DNA from: Cricetomys ansorgei
Taxonomy: Eukaryota > Chordata > Mammalia > Rodentia > Nesomyidae
Reading direction: 5' to 3'
Assembly: GCA_026225945.1 (NCBI GenBank)
Contig: JAMJFZ010001868.1
Span: 6,254,501 to 6,318,500 of the forward strand
DNA length: 64,000 nt
Below, in pieces: positions 35,395-45,224 of the stretch; the first letter of the stretch is position 1; every line of letters starts with the position of its first letter. A model generated the notes under the pieces. The model was not told where the DNA came from, made no database searches, and saw only the letters and a program-made list of their open reading frames with translations. Position numbers and translations under genes: made by a program.

Positions 35395-35830
35395 TAAGAC
35401 AAAATCTATAGTAAATATTTGTAAAGCCAATATCTGATGAAGGTTTGTTCCCAAAACATGCAAGGAAATCATAAAATTGATCAGTTTTATTAAGACTATC
35501 TAAGTAGTAACTGTGTATATGGATTTGAAAAAACCATAACAGGAAGTAAGATACACATATGTCAAATAAAATATTGACAAATTCTCAACATCATTTGCCA
35601 TTATTAAATTACAAATCGATATGACAAAGACAGATGACTGCAAGCCTATTTCAGCAGCCTAATTCAAATGGAAAATGATGAAGCCAGTTGTTAGCAAGGA
35701 AATAAAGTCACACATGAATAAGGAAATTATTATTCCCTGTCTGGTACAGAAGAATAAAATATTGAACATTTGATACATAGTTGAAAATTTTTTCTGCAGA
35801 GGTTAAACAGTCTTTCTGTATATTGACTCA
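35395..35830 (+). mobile_element. Ancient L1 (L1M-like), end of ORF2
   Basis: 'aatatttgtaaagccaatat' / 'ctgatgaaggtttgttccca' corresponds to the ORF2 block 'gaaaatatttgcaaa..tctgataagg'. 'caaattctcaacatcatttg' / 'ccattattaaattacaaatc' corresponds to 'aaatgctcaacatcatt..ccattagggaaatgcaaatc'. Later, 'atagttgaaaattttttctg' is at the level of the ORF2 end. Mammal-wide age, heavily decayed. Confidence 0.65.
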
Positions 35831-35869
35831 AGCAACTCATAGATAACATTCAACTAATTTACTTTTATT

Positions 35870-36001
35870 CATATGTATCTGTATTTGGGTATGTGCAAGT
35901 GAGTATAGTTGTCATCAGAGACCAGAAGCATGGATGGTGGGAACGGGCTCAAGTCTTCTATAAGAATAGTGTATGGTCTTAAACCGTATTTCCAGTCCCC
36001 T
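35870..36001 (-). mobile_element. B2/B3-type SINE
   Basis: TG-rich left end, 'gttgtcatcagagaccagaa', 'gggaacgggctcaagtcttc' and 'cttaaaccgtatttccagtc' follow antisense B2 (ttgtccacagaggccagaagag ... gaactcaggtc ... cttaaccgctgagccatctctccagtc). It interrupts the ancient L1. Confidence 0.6.
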
Positions 36002-36022
36002 ATCTCAAATAATTTGAAATTT

Positions 36023-36185
36023 TGGGCTGGCTAAATGATTGAGTAGGTAGAGGCACAAGCCTGATAATTAGAATTTGATCCTCGGAATCTAATCCCAAAA
36101 TTGTTCTCTGACTTTCCCATGCATGGCATTACATTTAGACACCCAGCCACACAAGTTTTCATAACCTAAATAAATAAATAATGCA
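36023..36185 (+). mobile_element. B3-type SINE
   Basis: Head 'tgggctggctaaatgattga' / 'gtaggtagaggcacaagcct', B-box region 'gaatttgatcctcggaatct', 'attgttctctgactttccca' and an (AAAT)n tail at 36170-36181. Inserted, like its neighbour, into the ancient L1. Confidence 0.75.
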
Positions 36186-36304
36186 AAACTTTTTAATTAA
36201 ATTAACTTGAAAACTCAGATCTATATAGAAATCAATATTTATTTTAATGTTTTTTCATAAGTTACAATGACATAAATACAATTACATAAATAAAACCTTA
36301 CCAT

Positions 36305-36520
36305 GAGTTTATAAGTAAATGGATATACCCATGCACTGTCAGTCAACAACAAAAAGTAATTGGGATATCAGGCCCTGAGAAAATATTAATGAGCCTTACA
36401 TGAATATTTCATCACAAAAAAGGCCAGGCTGATAACATATACATGCTGAATGACTTACTTTCTATTTGATAAGGTTTTGATAAGACAAAACTATAGTGTT
36501 AGTCAGGGCATAGAGAAAGA
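36305..36520 (+). mobile_element. Ancient L1 3' region, continuation
   Basis: 'atggatatacccatgcactg', 'caacaacaaaaagtaattgg', 'ggctgataacatatacatgc' and 'taagacaaaactatagtgtt' follow the old mammalian L1 3' order (gaatattactcagc..aaaaagaaatg ... gacaaaactatagtg). Continuation of 35395-35830 across the two SINEs. Confidence 0.55.
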
Positions 36521-36689
36521 ATGTTGAAGATATGAAGTGTACCTAACACTTTATGGAAAAAGCTGATTTTATAATACCACAATTATCTCTATACATCACT
36601 TTGCATTTGGCGAAGACCATACAACTTAACAAAAAGAAACTCAACTTAAATGATAATCATTTAAAGATTCATGAGTTCAGAGACTGGGG

Positions 36690-37240
36690 AGATGGATGAG
36701 CTGGTATGTGGGATTGTCACAGAGCTAAGAGTGGGTTGAAGATGGCTTGGAATCCTGAGTCATCCCAGGAGATGAGAATGACAGGCATTCGGCTTCTCCT
36801 CACCTTAGTCCTGGCCAGAACCTAGCTAAATATTAGATACTGCCTGCTTCACAGAATCAAGGGAATGCTTTGCTTGGTTGGTGCTTATCTGTGCTGTAGC
36901 TGGAATCATAGGGATGAGTCCATTTATTGATAAGGTGCCTTCCTCTTTTTCCCTGTGAGACCACAACTCATACAGAAGGTGTCCCTGCAGGACCTTGATG
37001 CTTAGACTTGAGCTCCACATGCAAATGAGGCTACTCCAGTATCCTAGTCTCAACCAATGGATCCCAACCCTGGATACCAAACACTCTCCCCTGCCTGTAC
37101 CCTATAAATGTAAACACCCTCACTTTAATGAAGGAGAGAGATTCTCCTCTGAGAGCCTCTCCCGAGAGTCTGATTCCCTTTCTTCAACTCTTAGTCCTCT
37201 GATCAGGGACCTGCCAGGATGTATTGACCCACACCCTACA
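36690..37240 (+). mobile_element. Candidate solo LTR (unassigned)
   Basis: Promoter-like spacing is visible: CCAAT at 37053 ('aaccaatggatcc') and TATAAA at 37104 ('ccctataaatgt'), followed by 'gattctcctctgagagcctc' and 'gagtctgattccctttcttc', which read like an R-U5 segment of a class II LTR. No termini or duplication found, so the limits are guesses. Two frames of 117 and 84 codons fall here without domains. It could instead be unique promoter-like sequence. Confidence 0.35.
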
Positions 37241-37295
37241 CTTTCCTTTCCAGGGGCTGAGCTGGCAGAGGATAGCACAGCCGTGCTCTGGGGAG

Positions 37296-37440
37296 GTAAT
37301 CAAGAAAGAGAAAACAATACTGATAAAATATTCACTGCACAAACATAAGAACCTGAGTTTAATCACCATCCCTTGTGAAAAACTGGAGGTTATATACATT
37401 CCTGTAATCCCAGTGTTGAGACACAAAGAAATGTACAACT
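37296..37440 (+). mobile_element. B4/ID-type SINE, truncated
   Basis: 'gataaaatattcactgcaca', 'aagaacctgagtttaatcac' and 'cattcctgtaatcccagtgt' are the ID head and the start of the B1-like part. The rest is missing. Confidence 0.55.
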
Positions 37441-37463
37441 CTGGGGTATAGTAGTTAGACTGC

Positions 37464-37747
37464 TGTGAGAGCTTAGCATGGAAGACCCTGAGGCATTTTC
37501 ATAGACTCAAACTCTGCCAGACCTCAGCAAAGGGAACTACCATGTGGAGTATCAGCTCAGGTGTTTTTATTCTTTCAGAACTCCTCAGATGTTCTACTGA
37601 TAGTGCATACAGATCAGTAGCAATTAAACAACCCTCACGGAAATCCAACACCTGCAAATAATACAAAACACCCTAGACCTAGGGCCTAGATCCTCACCCA
37701 ACAGTGCATAAAAATATTTCAAACACAACTAAAAATAAACTTCAACA
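37464..37747 (-). repeat. 3' LTR of the retroelement
   Basis: 284 bp. On the minus strand it begins TGTTGAAGTTT right after the polypurine tract and ends CTCTCACA. It lacks ~27 bp that are present in the 5' LTR (around 'ctggatagggccatacttga' at 40204-40223). The many differences between the LTRs show an old insertion. Confidence 0.75.
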
Positions 37748-37959
37748 TTTCCGCTTTTCTCTATAAAAAAGCTTTGCCTTACCACACAATTTAACAATAT
37801 ACCAGCAAACTATTTACAAGAGGAACAATTATGAGACTTCTAATATACAATACCAAATGAAACCAAACATCTATCAAGCTTTCACAATGTCTTTGGACAG
37901 CAGGAAAACATTACCAATGTCCAATTACTTGGAATTCACTCACAATCTTCTGGGCTACT

Positions 37960-38236
37960 CCGAAGGGCTTGGATCACTTCTCTGACTCTGTCCCTGCAGC
38001 CACACAGATTGTCCTCCAGGCTCTGGCTGGCTTCACTCCACTGCTGCTGCTGTTCTTGGTGGTCATCCCAGGGTACTAGCATCTTCAAAACACTAGGGTC
38101 CCTTGTTGCAACTGGGCTGCACTTCCACCAATAGCCTCTCTTGGGATCTTTTCATAGTGCCAAGCCTCAACTTCTCTTCATGACTCCTTCAATCTGGGCC
38201 TTCAACTGCTACTGAGGCTGAACCTGCCAGGGTGGA
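37960..38236 (-). other. Retroelement interior near the 3' LTR
   Basis: Contains 'cactgctgctgctgttcttg' and two related blocks: ccaagcctcaacttctcttc at 38161-38180, echoed at 39251-39290 and 39367-39390 (gctaagcttcaact, 'gtgccaagcctcagtaac'). The interior is therefore built from an imperfect ~100-bp repeated module. No open frame of note. Confidence 0.55.
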
Positions 38237-38361
38237 GCCTCAGCTTGAGTTCATGGTCTTGAGAAAGGGATGCCTGTGAGCAGTTTGAAGAATTGATTCA
38301 GGAGCCAAAAGCTGGTACAAGCTGACAGCTAGTCATCTCAGGAGAGTGTCAGAGCTTAAGG

Positions 38362-38370
<9 letters not shown>
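38237..38370. repeat. Left arm of ~134-bp inverted repeat
   Basis: 'gcctcagcttgag' ... 'gaattgattcaggagc' ... 'aaagctggtacaagctgaca' ... 'catctcaggagagtgtcaga' ... 'gattctctc'. The reverse complement is found at 39071-39203 with about 14 differences by hand alignment (~90% identity). The arm ends in a (CT)n tract, and its partner begins in (GA)n, so the symmetry extends into the microsatellites. Confidence 0.88.
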
Positions 38371-38427
<57 letters not shown>

Positions 38428-38480
38428 CCTCCCTCTCCCCTACTCTCTCTTCTTCCTTCTCTATCCTTTTTTTCTTTTTC
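38364..38480. repeat. (CT)n microsatellite and pyrimidine tract
   Basis: Uninterrupted CT to about 38417, then mixed CT/TTC sequence to 38480. The 69-codon frame here (SLSLSL) is an artefact. Confidence 0.93.
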
Positions 38481-39052
38481 TCTCTCTTCCTTCTGTTGCT
38501 CCTGAGCATGAGCCAGCCCAGTCCTTTATTTGTTAAAAGTACATTGCAAATCTAACAGTTCATCAAGATCAATCACAATTCAAGTTTCATAGAAAAATCA
38601 CATGGTTACATTTTTTTTCTGGTTTTCCACACTTGGTACACTGAGCAAGAACAATTTTCATTGTATGAGTTTATTCATCAACCTGTTCTCAGAAAACCTC
38701 CAACACAATGGTTCACTGGTGGTTGACTGGGTACCCTGCTTGCTGTTTCAACATGTATCAAAAAGACAGAAGGGCAACAGGTGCCAGAAAAAAATTTTGT
38801 ATTTATAGATTTTAAGCTTTCTCTAGTTCTTCTACTTCTTCCCTATCTCTATCCCAACTCCAATCATATATTTTTTTAGCATTAACAGCATCTGTTCCTC
38901 TTTTCCTTGACTACCCATTTTTCTTGTTTCTGAGGCTCTCTGTAACCTCAGGGTAGTATTTAGATTTAAGCAGTTTCAGGGGAAAAGAGAGTAGTTATAG
39001 TAATAGTCATAGTAGTAGTAGTAGTAGTAGTTGTTGTTGTTGTTGGAAGGAG
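38481..39052. other. Segment enclosed by the inverted repeat
   Basis: On the minus strand it ends '...acaaataaaggactgggct', containing a polyadenylation-type AATAAA and a 'ggctcatgctcaggagcaac' block. On the plus strand it starts 'gctcctgagcatgagccagc'. No coding frame longer than 68 codons. It may be a separate element nested in the LTR retroelement. Confidence 0.45.
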
Positions 39053-39076
39053 GAGAGAGAGAGAGAGAGAGAGAGA
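39011..39076. repeat. (AGT)n(TTG)n and (GA)n microsatellites
   Basis: About seven AGT units, five TTG units, a short spacer, then (GA)11 leading into the right arm of the inverted repeat. Confidence 0.92.
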
Positions 39077-39203
39077 ATCCTCAAGCTCTGATGCTCTCCT
39101 GAGATGACCAGCTGTCAGCTTGTACCAGCTTTTAACTCCTGAATCAATTCTTTATGCTGCTCCCAGGCATTCCTTTCTAAAGACCCTGACCTCAAGCTGA
39201 GGC
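39071..39203. repeat. Right arm of ~134-bp inverted repeat
   Basis: 'gagagaatcctcaagctctg' ... 'tgtcagcttgtaccagcttt' ... 'gaatcaattctttatgct' ... 'ctcaagctgaggc', the reverse complement of 38237-38370. Separated from it by 700 bp. Confidence 0.88.
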
Positions 39204-39567
39204 TTGTTCCCAGCATACAACTTCACTAATAGTTTCTCCTGGGCTCTCTTCATGATGCTAAGCTTCAACTTTTTTACATGACCTCTTCAATTTTAAAGTT
39301 GAAGTAGCCTTCAACTACTACTGAGGCTGCATCTTCAGTAATGGCCTTTCTTGCCCTCTCATAGTGCCAAGCCTCAGTAACTTTCCAAAGACCACTTCAT
39401 GCAGCCAAAACCAACAACGCCTGGGTGACTCTTACAGTATCAAGTTTGGCTGCTAGCATGAGATACAACCTCACCCAATTCTGGAAGACACAGTTTCTGT
39501 GTGCAGACCCTAAGGAAACCCTTTCCAGATTTTAAGATAGAGTCTGGTTTGCTGGAAAAATAACTGG

Positions 39568-39913
39568 TCACTTTTTTTGCAGTAAGAGTACCCTTGTACA
39601 TGGAGTTCTCATAACCACCACCAGTACCTGGACTGTTTGTCTTTTAAAAAACTGGTCAGTTTGACTAAACTGCTTTTTTATTCCAAGCTGCAGTTTACAT
39701 AACAGGTGGTCCTCGGCCAGTGAGAAGAATATCTGGCAACATCTTGGCAGTTTTGCATTGTTTTTCACTACCGCTAAAGGGAAACATACAACCCCTTCCA
39801 CAGATCTCAAACACAACATCTTGAGCTTCACACACATACAACATAGCTATCAGGAAAGTAAGTCTGTGAAATAGTACACTACCACCAGCAGCTGTAGGGA
39901 GCGTTAGCTCCAT
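39568..39913 (-). pseudogene. Degenerate reading frames in the retroelement, signal-peptide-like start
   Basis: An ATG at 39913 on the minus strand, ~180 bp downstream of the primer-site-like sequence, opens a 72-codon frame (39913-39695). Its N-terminal third has a hydrophobic core (VLFHRLTFLIAMLYV) followed by small/acidic residues (CEAQD), as in a signal peptide, and then several cysteines. A second frame, 39837-39568 (89 codons), overlaps it one base out of phase. The pattern suggests one ancestral coding region broken by a frameshift. I find no gag, protease, polymerase or envelope motif, and I do not recognise the protein. No functional product is expected. Confidence 0.4.
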
Positions 39914-40089
39914 GATCAGGAAAAACAGTAAGAACCTTGCTTTTCCCTGCTCCCAGCTGAATTCTTTATCTCTGATGGCCTCTGTCTTCTAGGAGCTGCC
40001 CTGAGCATACTTTACCGGACACTGTGAGGTCTGGAGTTTCTTTCTTTTCTTCCTCGTCTCCACATTCGATTAGCTGGCGTGATGTCCTT

Positions 40090-40107
40090 CCCCATGTTGG
40101 TACGCCA
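40090..40107 (-). promoter_or_regulatory. Primer-binding-site-like sequence (tRNA-Lys1,2 type)
   Basis: Minus-strand TGGCGTACCAACATGGGG differs from the tRNA-Lys1,2-complementary site TGGCGCCCAACGTGGGG by an inserted base and two substitutions. It lies 28 bp inside the LTR edge chosen here. The usual distance is 0-5 bp, so either the LTR edge or the site has shifted. Confidence 0.6.
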
Positions 40108-40135
40108 TTTGTATTTGAACATTTTTGTGATGCAC

Positions 40136-40440
40136 CAAGGAAGACATGGAGGTGGTTTTATAGATGCAAACTCTGCCAGACCTCAGCAGAGGGAACCACC
40201 ATCCTGGATAGGGCCATACTTGATCTACAGAGGAACCCTGAGCATCTGAGCTCAGGTGCTTTTATTCTTTCAGAACTACTCAGGTATTCTACTGACAATA
40301 CATCCAGATCATGAGCAATTAAACAACCACCACAGAAATCCAACACCTGCAAACAATACAAAATGCCCTAGATCTAGGATAGCCCCTCACCCAATAGTGT
40401 ATAAAACAATTTCAAACTTAACTAAAAGTAAACTTCCTCA
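40136..40440 (-). repeat. 5' LTR of the retroelement
   Basis: 305 bp. On the minus strand it begins TGAGGAAGTTTACTT and ends GGTGCATCACA. A 'gaataaaagcacc' motif near the middle could be the TATA or polyadenylation signal. Outside it, AGTTAGACT occurs at 40461-40469 and also at 37453-37461, just outside the 3' LTR. This is a possible target duplication, displaced 20 bp on this side. Confidence 0.75.
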
Positions 40441-40526
40441 ATACTGGCGTCATACTTACCAGTTAGACTACCAAATGATAAACTCCAGTTTCATTATGAG
40501 ACCTTGTCTAAAAATTTAATGTGAAG

Positions 40527-40893
40527 GGTGGCTGAGCAGATGGTCCAGCAGATAAAAGACTTGCATGTATGAGAACTAGAGTTCAGATACCTAGTATCTA
40601 ATAAATTATGGAAGGACATGGCAGGCCACCTGTAATTCAAGGATAAAGATGACAGTGATGGATTGCTGGAGTAAGCAGTCTGGATATGCTAGATGTATCA
40701 GTGAATTCTGGGTTCAGGTCAGAGGCTCTGTTTCAGTGAGTAAAGTGGAGAATGGCTTTGGCATGGAAGAGACTGTCAATGTTAGCTGCTAGCTACAAAT
40801 GCATGTGCACACAAATACACAGGCACTCACAAGCACACATGCAGCCACACATATGTGAAAAACATACACACTTGCATACACCACCAACAAGCA
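40527..40893 (+). mobile_element. B4 SINE, complete in layout
   Basis: Head 'ggtggctgagcagatggtcc' / 'agcagataaaagacttgcat', B1-like part 'ggcaggccacctgtaattca', 'gtgaattctgggttcaggtc' and 'gctctgtttcagtgagtaaa', B4 3' part 'gtggagaatggctttggcat' and a CA-rich tail. (CA)n again at 40975-41010 just beyond. Confidence 0.72.
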
Positions 40894-41010
40894 TAAAATT
40901 AAAGTACAGAATGATTGAGTAAAAGATTCGAAATTCAACTTCTGTCTTGCAACTCACATGCACTCACATGTAAACACAGACACACACACGTACAAACACT
41001 CATACAAACA

Positions 41011-41641
41011 CACATGATATCAGAGTTCAAAGAATCCCAAAATAGTATGAAAATGTAAAAAGATGATGTCATAGCTAAAAATATATTAAACATCAATAAT
41101 GAAAATATGCGAACATTCACCTTAAGTAACTTTCAAAATAGGCAGTCTCCAACATTGACAGAAAAAAAGTACATACAAATAATACACCCACTTGACCACT
41201 GGAAAATAGACTAACCTTTGTAACACTGCCACATGTACTGAAATTAACTATGTAGATGAATGCAAAAAATATAAATCCCATTTCTCATTGTTAGAGTTTG
41301 AGGTTAGGAAGAAGGAAGGAAGGCTAGACTGACCCATAGTATAATGTGCTACCATTGGAAACACAGTATGAATTCATGCTTAAAATAATTCCAATACAAG
41401 CTACTACATTAGAAATGTTTAAAGACAAAGCTATGCATGCGTGTACTCACACGCAGTTTGGCTTATAGGCATGTGTTCATTTTTTCTAACAGATAAGGGA
41501 ATCTAGAAATGTAACTACAAGATCACTGAACCTGCCTAGTTCCTAGTTCTTATCTTTTACAACTCACCTCGTGCATTTCTCTAGGCTTTGAGAAATAACT
41601 GATTCTAAGAGGGACAGGAATTACACATGAAGGATCAGAAA
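41011..41641. other. Intergenic, AT-rich, no gene seen
   Basis: No repeat or coding signal recognised. Confidence 0.5.
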
Positions 41642-42004
41642 TGTTGTATTAGAGACTTTTCCATTGCTGGGATAAAACACCATGAGGAAGGCAATTTACT
41701 TAAGAAAGACTATTTTGTTTTCAGGATCCAAAAAGATAACAATCCATTATTTGAGAGAATCATGGCAGCAAGTAGAAGGACCTGGATGCTGAGATTTTAC
41801 ATCTGGAATAAGAAACATGAAGCAGAGAGGAAACTGGAAGTAGGTAAGGATTTTTAATCTCAAAGCCCACACCCAGTGATATATTTACTACATCAAGACT
41901 ACACCACTTCAGCCTCCTCAAATGACTTCAGCAAGTGGAGAGCAAATGTACAAATGTTCAAGTACTCTATACTATGAGGGACATTTCTCATTCCAACCAC
42001 TACA
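41642..42004 (-). mobile_element. TG...CA rodent LTR-like repeat
   Basis: Starts TGTTGTATTAGAGAC, continues 'tttccattgctgggataaaa', 'caccatgaggaaggcaattt', 'agagaatcatggcagcaagt', 'ctcaaagcccacacccagtg' and ends 'ttccaaccactaca'. Reverse complement of the type at 1258-1633. No target duplication found. Short frames on both strands are shadows. Confidence 0.62.
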
Positions 42005-43552
42005 AGTGTCTTGTGAATCTTGAAAACAAGAAATGTGAAGGAACAAAATTGCAAAATTATGCACTGGACACTGACATGCCTCTTAATCACAAGACAGGAA
42101 AATGTATTTAACAATGTTAATGATGTAGCTTTAGATCCTAAACTATAATCAAATATCCATTAATATCACAAATAAAATAAATAATTGATAAATAAATGTT
42201 GGGAAGAAAATAAGTATCTCATTCAGAAGAATTCCAAGTGATTTATGTAAATAACTGTCAAGGAAGTAACACAAAACTCTCAGTTTTTGAAGTAAGAACT
42301 GTACAGAATGTTTTTGTTGTTGTTGTTTTCAGAACAATGCTGATTGGTTGGCTCAATAAGATTGTCAGTGTCCTATAACAGATAACACTCAATGGTGGTA
42401 GTCACGTGGGTACATGAATTTTACATGTTTACATGTGATAAAAACAGCACTTCTGTTATTTGCTCTACCTCTCCAAATTATATTACCCCAATTAGAGCAT
42501 GAGAAAAAGGTCATCTGTATCTCTCTAAAAGGAACTTCTGCACAATGTTTGACTAGGACTCATCAAAACTCTCAAAGTTACCAAATACAAGATCACCTTA
42601 GAGAGAAAGCCAAAATACTCCATATTTGTGTTCCATTTTAATCTGGTTGCTTCAATTTCATTTCAAAATAGCATTTGCATGATTTAGATGATATTTATAC
42701 AATGCCTTCATCCATGCATTTTCAAACAATTATTAAAACAGAATAACTACGGGAGTTGTTTACCTCATTCATTAAACATCATTTGTTAGGATTCTTAGAC
42801 TCATATTATGATCAAATTTCCAGTTCCTGGAAATGGGTTTCATCTAAGCCTATTTAATATACTAACATTTGCAACACTACAGTGTCTCTTTGTCATATTG
42901 GAAAATTCTGAATAAATAATGTGGTAATTACTTTAATTTGTGTGTTTTATTTCTGAATTTTAAACATAATATTAGCTAGAGGGTACTTCCCACATAACCT
43001 TCACAGAATGCTTATACTATAAATATGTAAATGAATACCAATAAGTTGTCATGTGCCACATAAATGTAATATTCAGGTAATAATGCTCAATGTGGAAGGG
43101 TTTGCTCTTCTGTCATCATTGAGATGTGCGTCACTGTTTGTTCAAGTCAAATTGAACAAAATGTAACTTTAAAAATAAAAAAGACATACTTTACCATGTA
43201 GTACTATAAAGAAGGGACATATACTATGTGTGCATAAAAGACATTGTTTGCTGGTCAGCAACCTTGGCTTTCATTTTTCCCTGCTACATTGGTGAAAAGT
43301 AAATATTTGATGTGCTAAACTAAATTTTTGTGTGGTTACACAAAGATAGAGTACTATGGGTCATTTATGGTGAAGCAAGTCTTTTATTTGCACAGCATAT
43401 CAACTCTCAATACTTTTACCTCCAAATGGAAGAAAAGCCCATTTTTAATTAGTTACAGGTTTGCCGACAACAAAGCTGATGATGTCTGGGAATTGTATTG
43501 GCAAAGGTTTCAATGTCACAGGACCACTGACTTGGGTCCAAGGCAGGGAGGC

Positions 43553-43554
<2 letters not shown>
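42005..43554. other. Intergenic, no gene seen
   Basis: AT-rich, with a short (TTG)5 at 42312-42326 and no repeat recognised. Frames 42414-42641 and 43328-43609 have no domain, and the second runs into a GT tract. Confidence 0.5.

Positions 43555-43583
<29 letters not shown>
43555..43583. repeat. (GT)n microsatellite
   Basis: About 14 GT units, attached to the TG-rich 3' end of the adjacent minus-strand SINE. Confidence 0.92.
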
Positions 43584-43587
<4 letters not shown>

Positions 43588-43599
43588 ATGTGTGTGGTT

Positions 43600-43745
43600 T
43601 CTAATTTAATTTTTATTTTTTACTATGTATGCATGTATGAACATGTGTATGTCATGGTGTATGTATGTAGGTCAGAGGTCAACTTGAGGAAGTCAGTTCT
43701 GTACTTCTAACATGTAAGTCCTGAGGTTGGAACTCAGGTTGGGTG
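43600..43745 (-). mobile_element. B3-type SINE
   Basis: TG/TA-rich 3' end, then 'gtaggtcagaggtcaacttg', 'aggaagtcagttctgtactt', 'cctgaggttggaactcaggt' and 'tgggtgg' in antisense. The head beyond 43745 is missing. Confidence 0.7.
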
Positions 43746-44994
43746 GTTGGAGGTAGATACCTTTAATCATTTAATCATCATAGAATATTGTAAATTTTCT
43801 CTTGGGAATATATCAGTCCAGGCAAAGAGGAGACTGGAGAAACGAATCATTGGGTTTATTAGAGTTAGTAATAAGCTGACTTCTGCGTGGGGGCCAAAGC
43901 AGAAAAAGGATGAGAGATAATGAAGGATAATAAGGTATAATGAGGGATCTGTCACTTCACAATGTAAAGATAAAATTCAAATCAAAATAATAAGCCACTG
44001 ATCTGCAGATAGTGTTAATGAAGTATCCATTAGATCAACAAGGAATGTGTAATTTTTGCACAAAAGTCAAAGAAAAATACAAACATAAAAAGGTATACTC
44101 AGAAATCATAGGCTTTCTAGGGGAAAATAGACTGGAAATTAATGTCAGCAGTAAGAAAAAGCATTGGATTATACATAAGTTTTAAAATGCAAAGAGATTT
44201 ATATCTAGATAAAATTAAGTAAAAATGTAAAATACTAACAATAAGGCTTAATACAGGGATTTAGGTAATTGCCAAATAATTGAAGCATTTGAAGTAGTAA
44301 TGAGCAAGGGAAATCACACCAAATTAAAGGAAATTAGAACATACAAAAATCACAAGAAACGTCATTAGTCATCTTAACTGGTTTCAGCAATGAAGAATAA
44401 TGTTTTACAGAACGTAAAATTAGGACTTATTTTAGGGTTATTATATGTAAACATATAATATAAACATATATAAACATATAAAATGTGAATGAAGACAATC
44501 ACAGTTACTCATTTTTCTCAAAGATATTATTATATTCCTCATTGAGCCCCTGTTTCAGTGATAAATTGTTACTTGTACTGTCACTTGCCCGAATCAGCAG
44601 TAAGAAGAACTGAGAGTTTAAGAACTTTTTTCATATTTTCCTATTACAGAACCTGAGGATACCTGGCTCTCCTCAGACTATGCTAGCAGACTTTAATAAT
44701 AAGAGCTCAGTTTGGTCATATGTTCTGTTTTCATCCATGATGATTATGTTTTACATGTAAGTATGGTGAACAAAATTGTTTGCATGTATTGGTATGAAAT
44801 AAAAATTAAATTGTTATAATTCAAAATATAACTATTCACACTCATTTCTTTTGGAGTTGTTATACTCCATGTTCTGATTTTCTGAATTATTTTTGCATGT
44901 GATCTTAACCGATTGGTCTGTGCTCTAATTGTGAAGTTTATATTACATATTTTCCTGTTAAATCTACATTTTCTGCTTCAGTGTCCATTAACTT
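43746..44994. other. Intergenic, AT-rich, no gene seen
   Basis: No repeat family recognised. A local TA-rich palindromic patch lies at 44450-44480 (aaacatataatataaacata). Confidence 0.5.
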
Positions 44995-45080
44995 TTCTTG
45001 TGGTACTAAGGATTGTTCCCAGGGCTTTAAACATGACAGGCATGTGCTCTGCCACTAACATAGTAATGCAACCAAGTCCA
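44995..45080 (-). mobile_element. ID-related SINE
   Basis: 'tcttgtggtactaaggattg', 'ttcccagggctttaaacatg' and 'aggcatgtgctctgccacta' are the antisense of the tRNA-Ala-derived ID/RSINE type head (agtggtagagcgcttgcct..gccctgggttc). No adjoining tail is clear. Confidence 0.55.
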
Positions 45081-45224
45081 AATACATTTTATTTCAATAT
45101 TTGAAAATGTTGACTTTATGGCTTTTACTTGTGGGAATTGCATTACATTATTTTATACAACTTTAATTATTTCTCAATGTGTTTTCCAAAATTAATATTT
45201 GATGAATATAGTCATAATCTATTT

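Larger units (their letters stand above)
37464..40440 (-). mobile_element. LTR retroelement of ~3 kb with both LTRs (mys-like?)
   Basis: Two direct copies of one sequence at 37464-37747 and 40136-40440 share long blocks (aaactctgccagacctcagc, ttttattctttcagaact, aaatccaacacctgcaaa). Read on the minus strand each starts TG and ends CA. Next to the inner edge of the right copy, 40090-40107 reads TGGCGTACCAACATGGGG in antisense, close to the primer site used with tRNA-Lys1,2. Next to the left copy, 37748-37762 reads AGAGAAAAGCGGAAA in antisense, a polypurine tract. So the 5' LTR is on the right. The interior is ~2.4 kb, too short for gag-pol, and no protease, reverse transcriptase or integrase motif is seen, so the element is non-autonomous. 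Size and LTR length resemble mys of Peromyscus, but that assignment is unproven. Confidence 0.75.

Noticed and set aside
37053..37110. CCAAT and TATA boxes as a host gene promoter
   Set aside because: No downstream exon, no CpG richness. The spacing and following sequence fit an LTR U3-R at least as well, so a host promoter is not claimed.
37453..37461. AGTTAGACT pair (with 40461-40469) as a definite target duplication of the retroelement
   Set aside because: On the right side it lies 20 bp outside the LTR end set by the polypurine tract and the LTR alignment, so it is reported only as a possibility.
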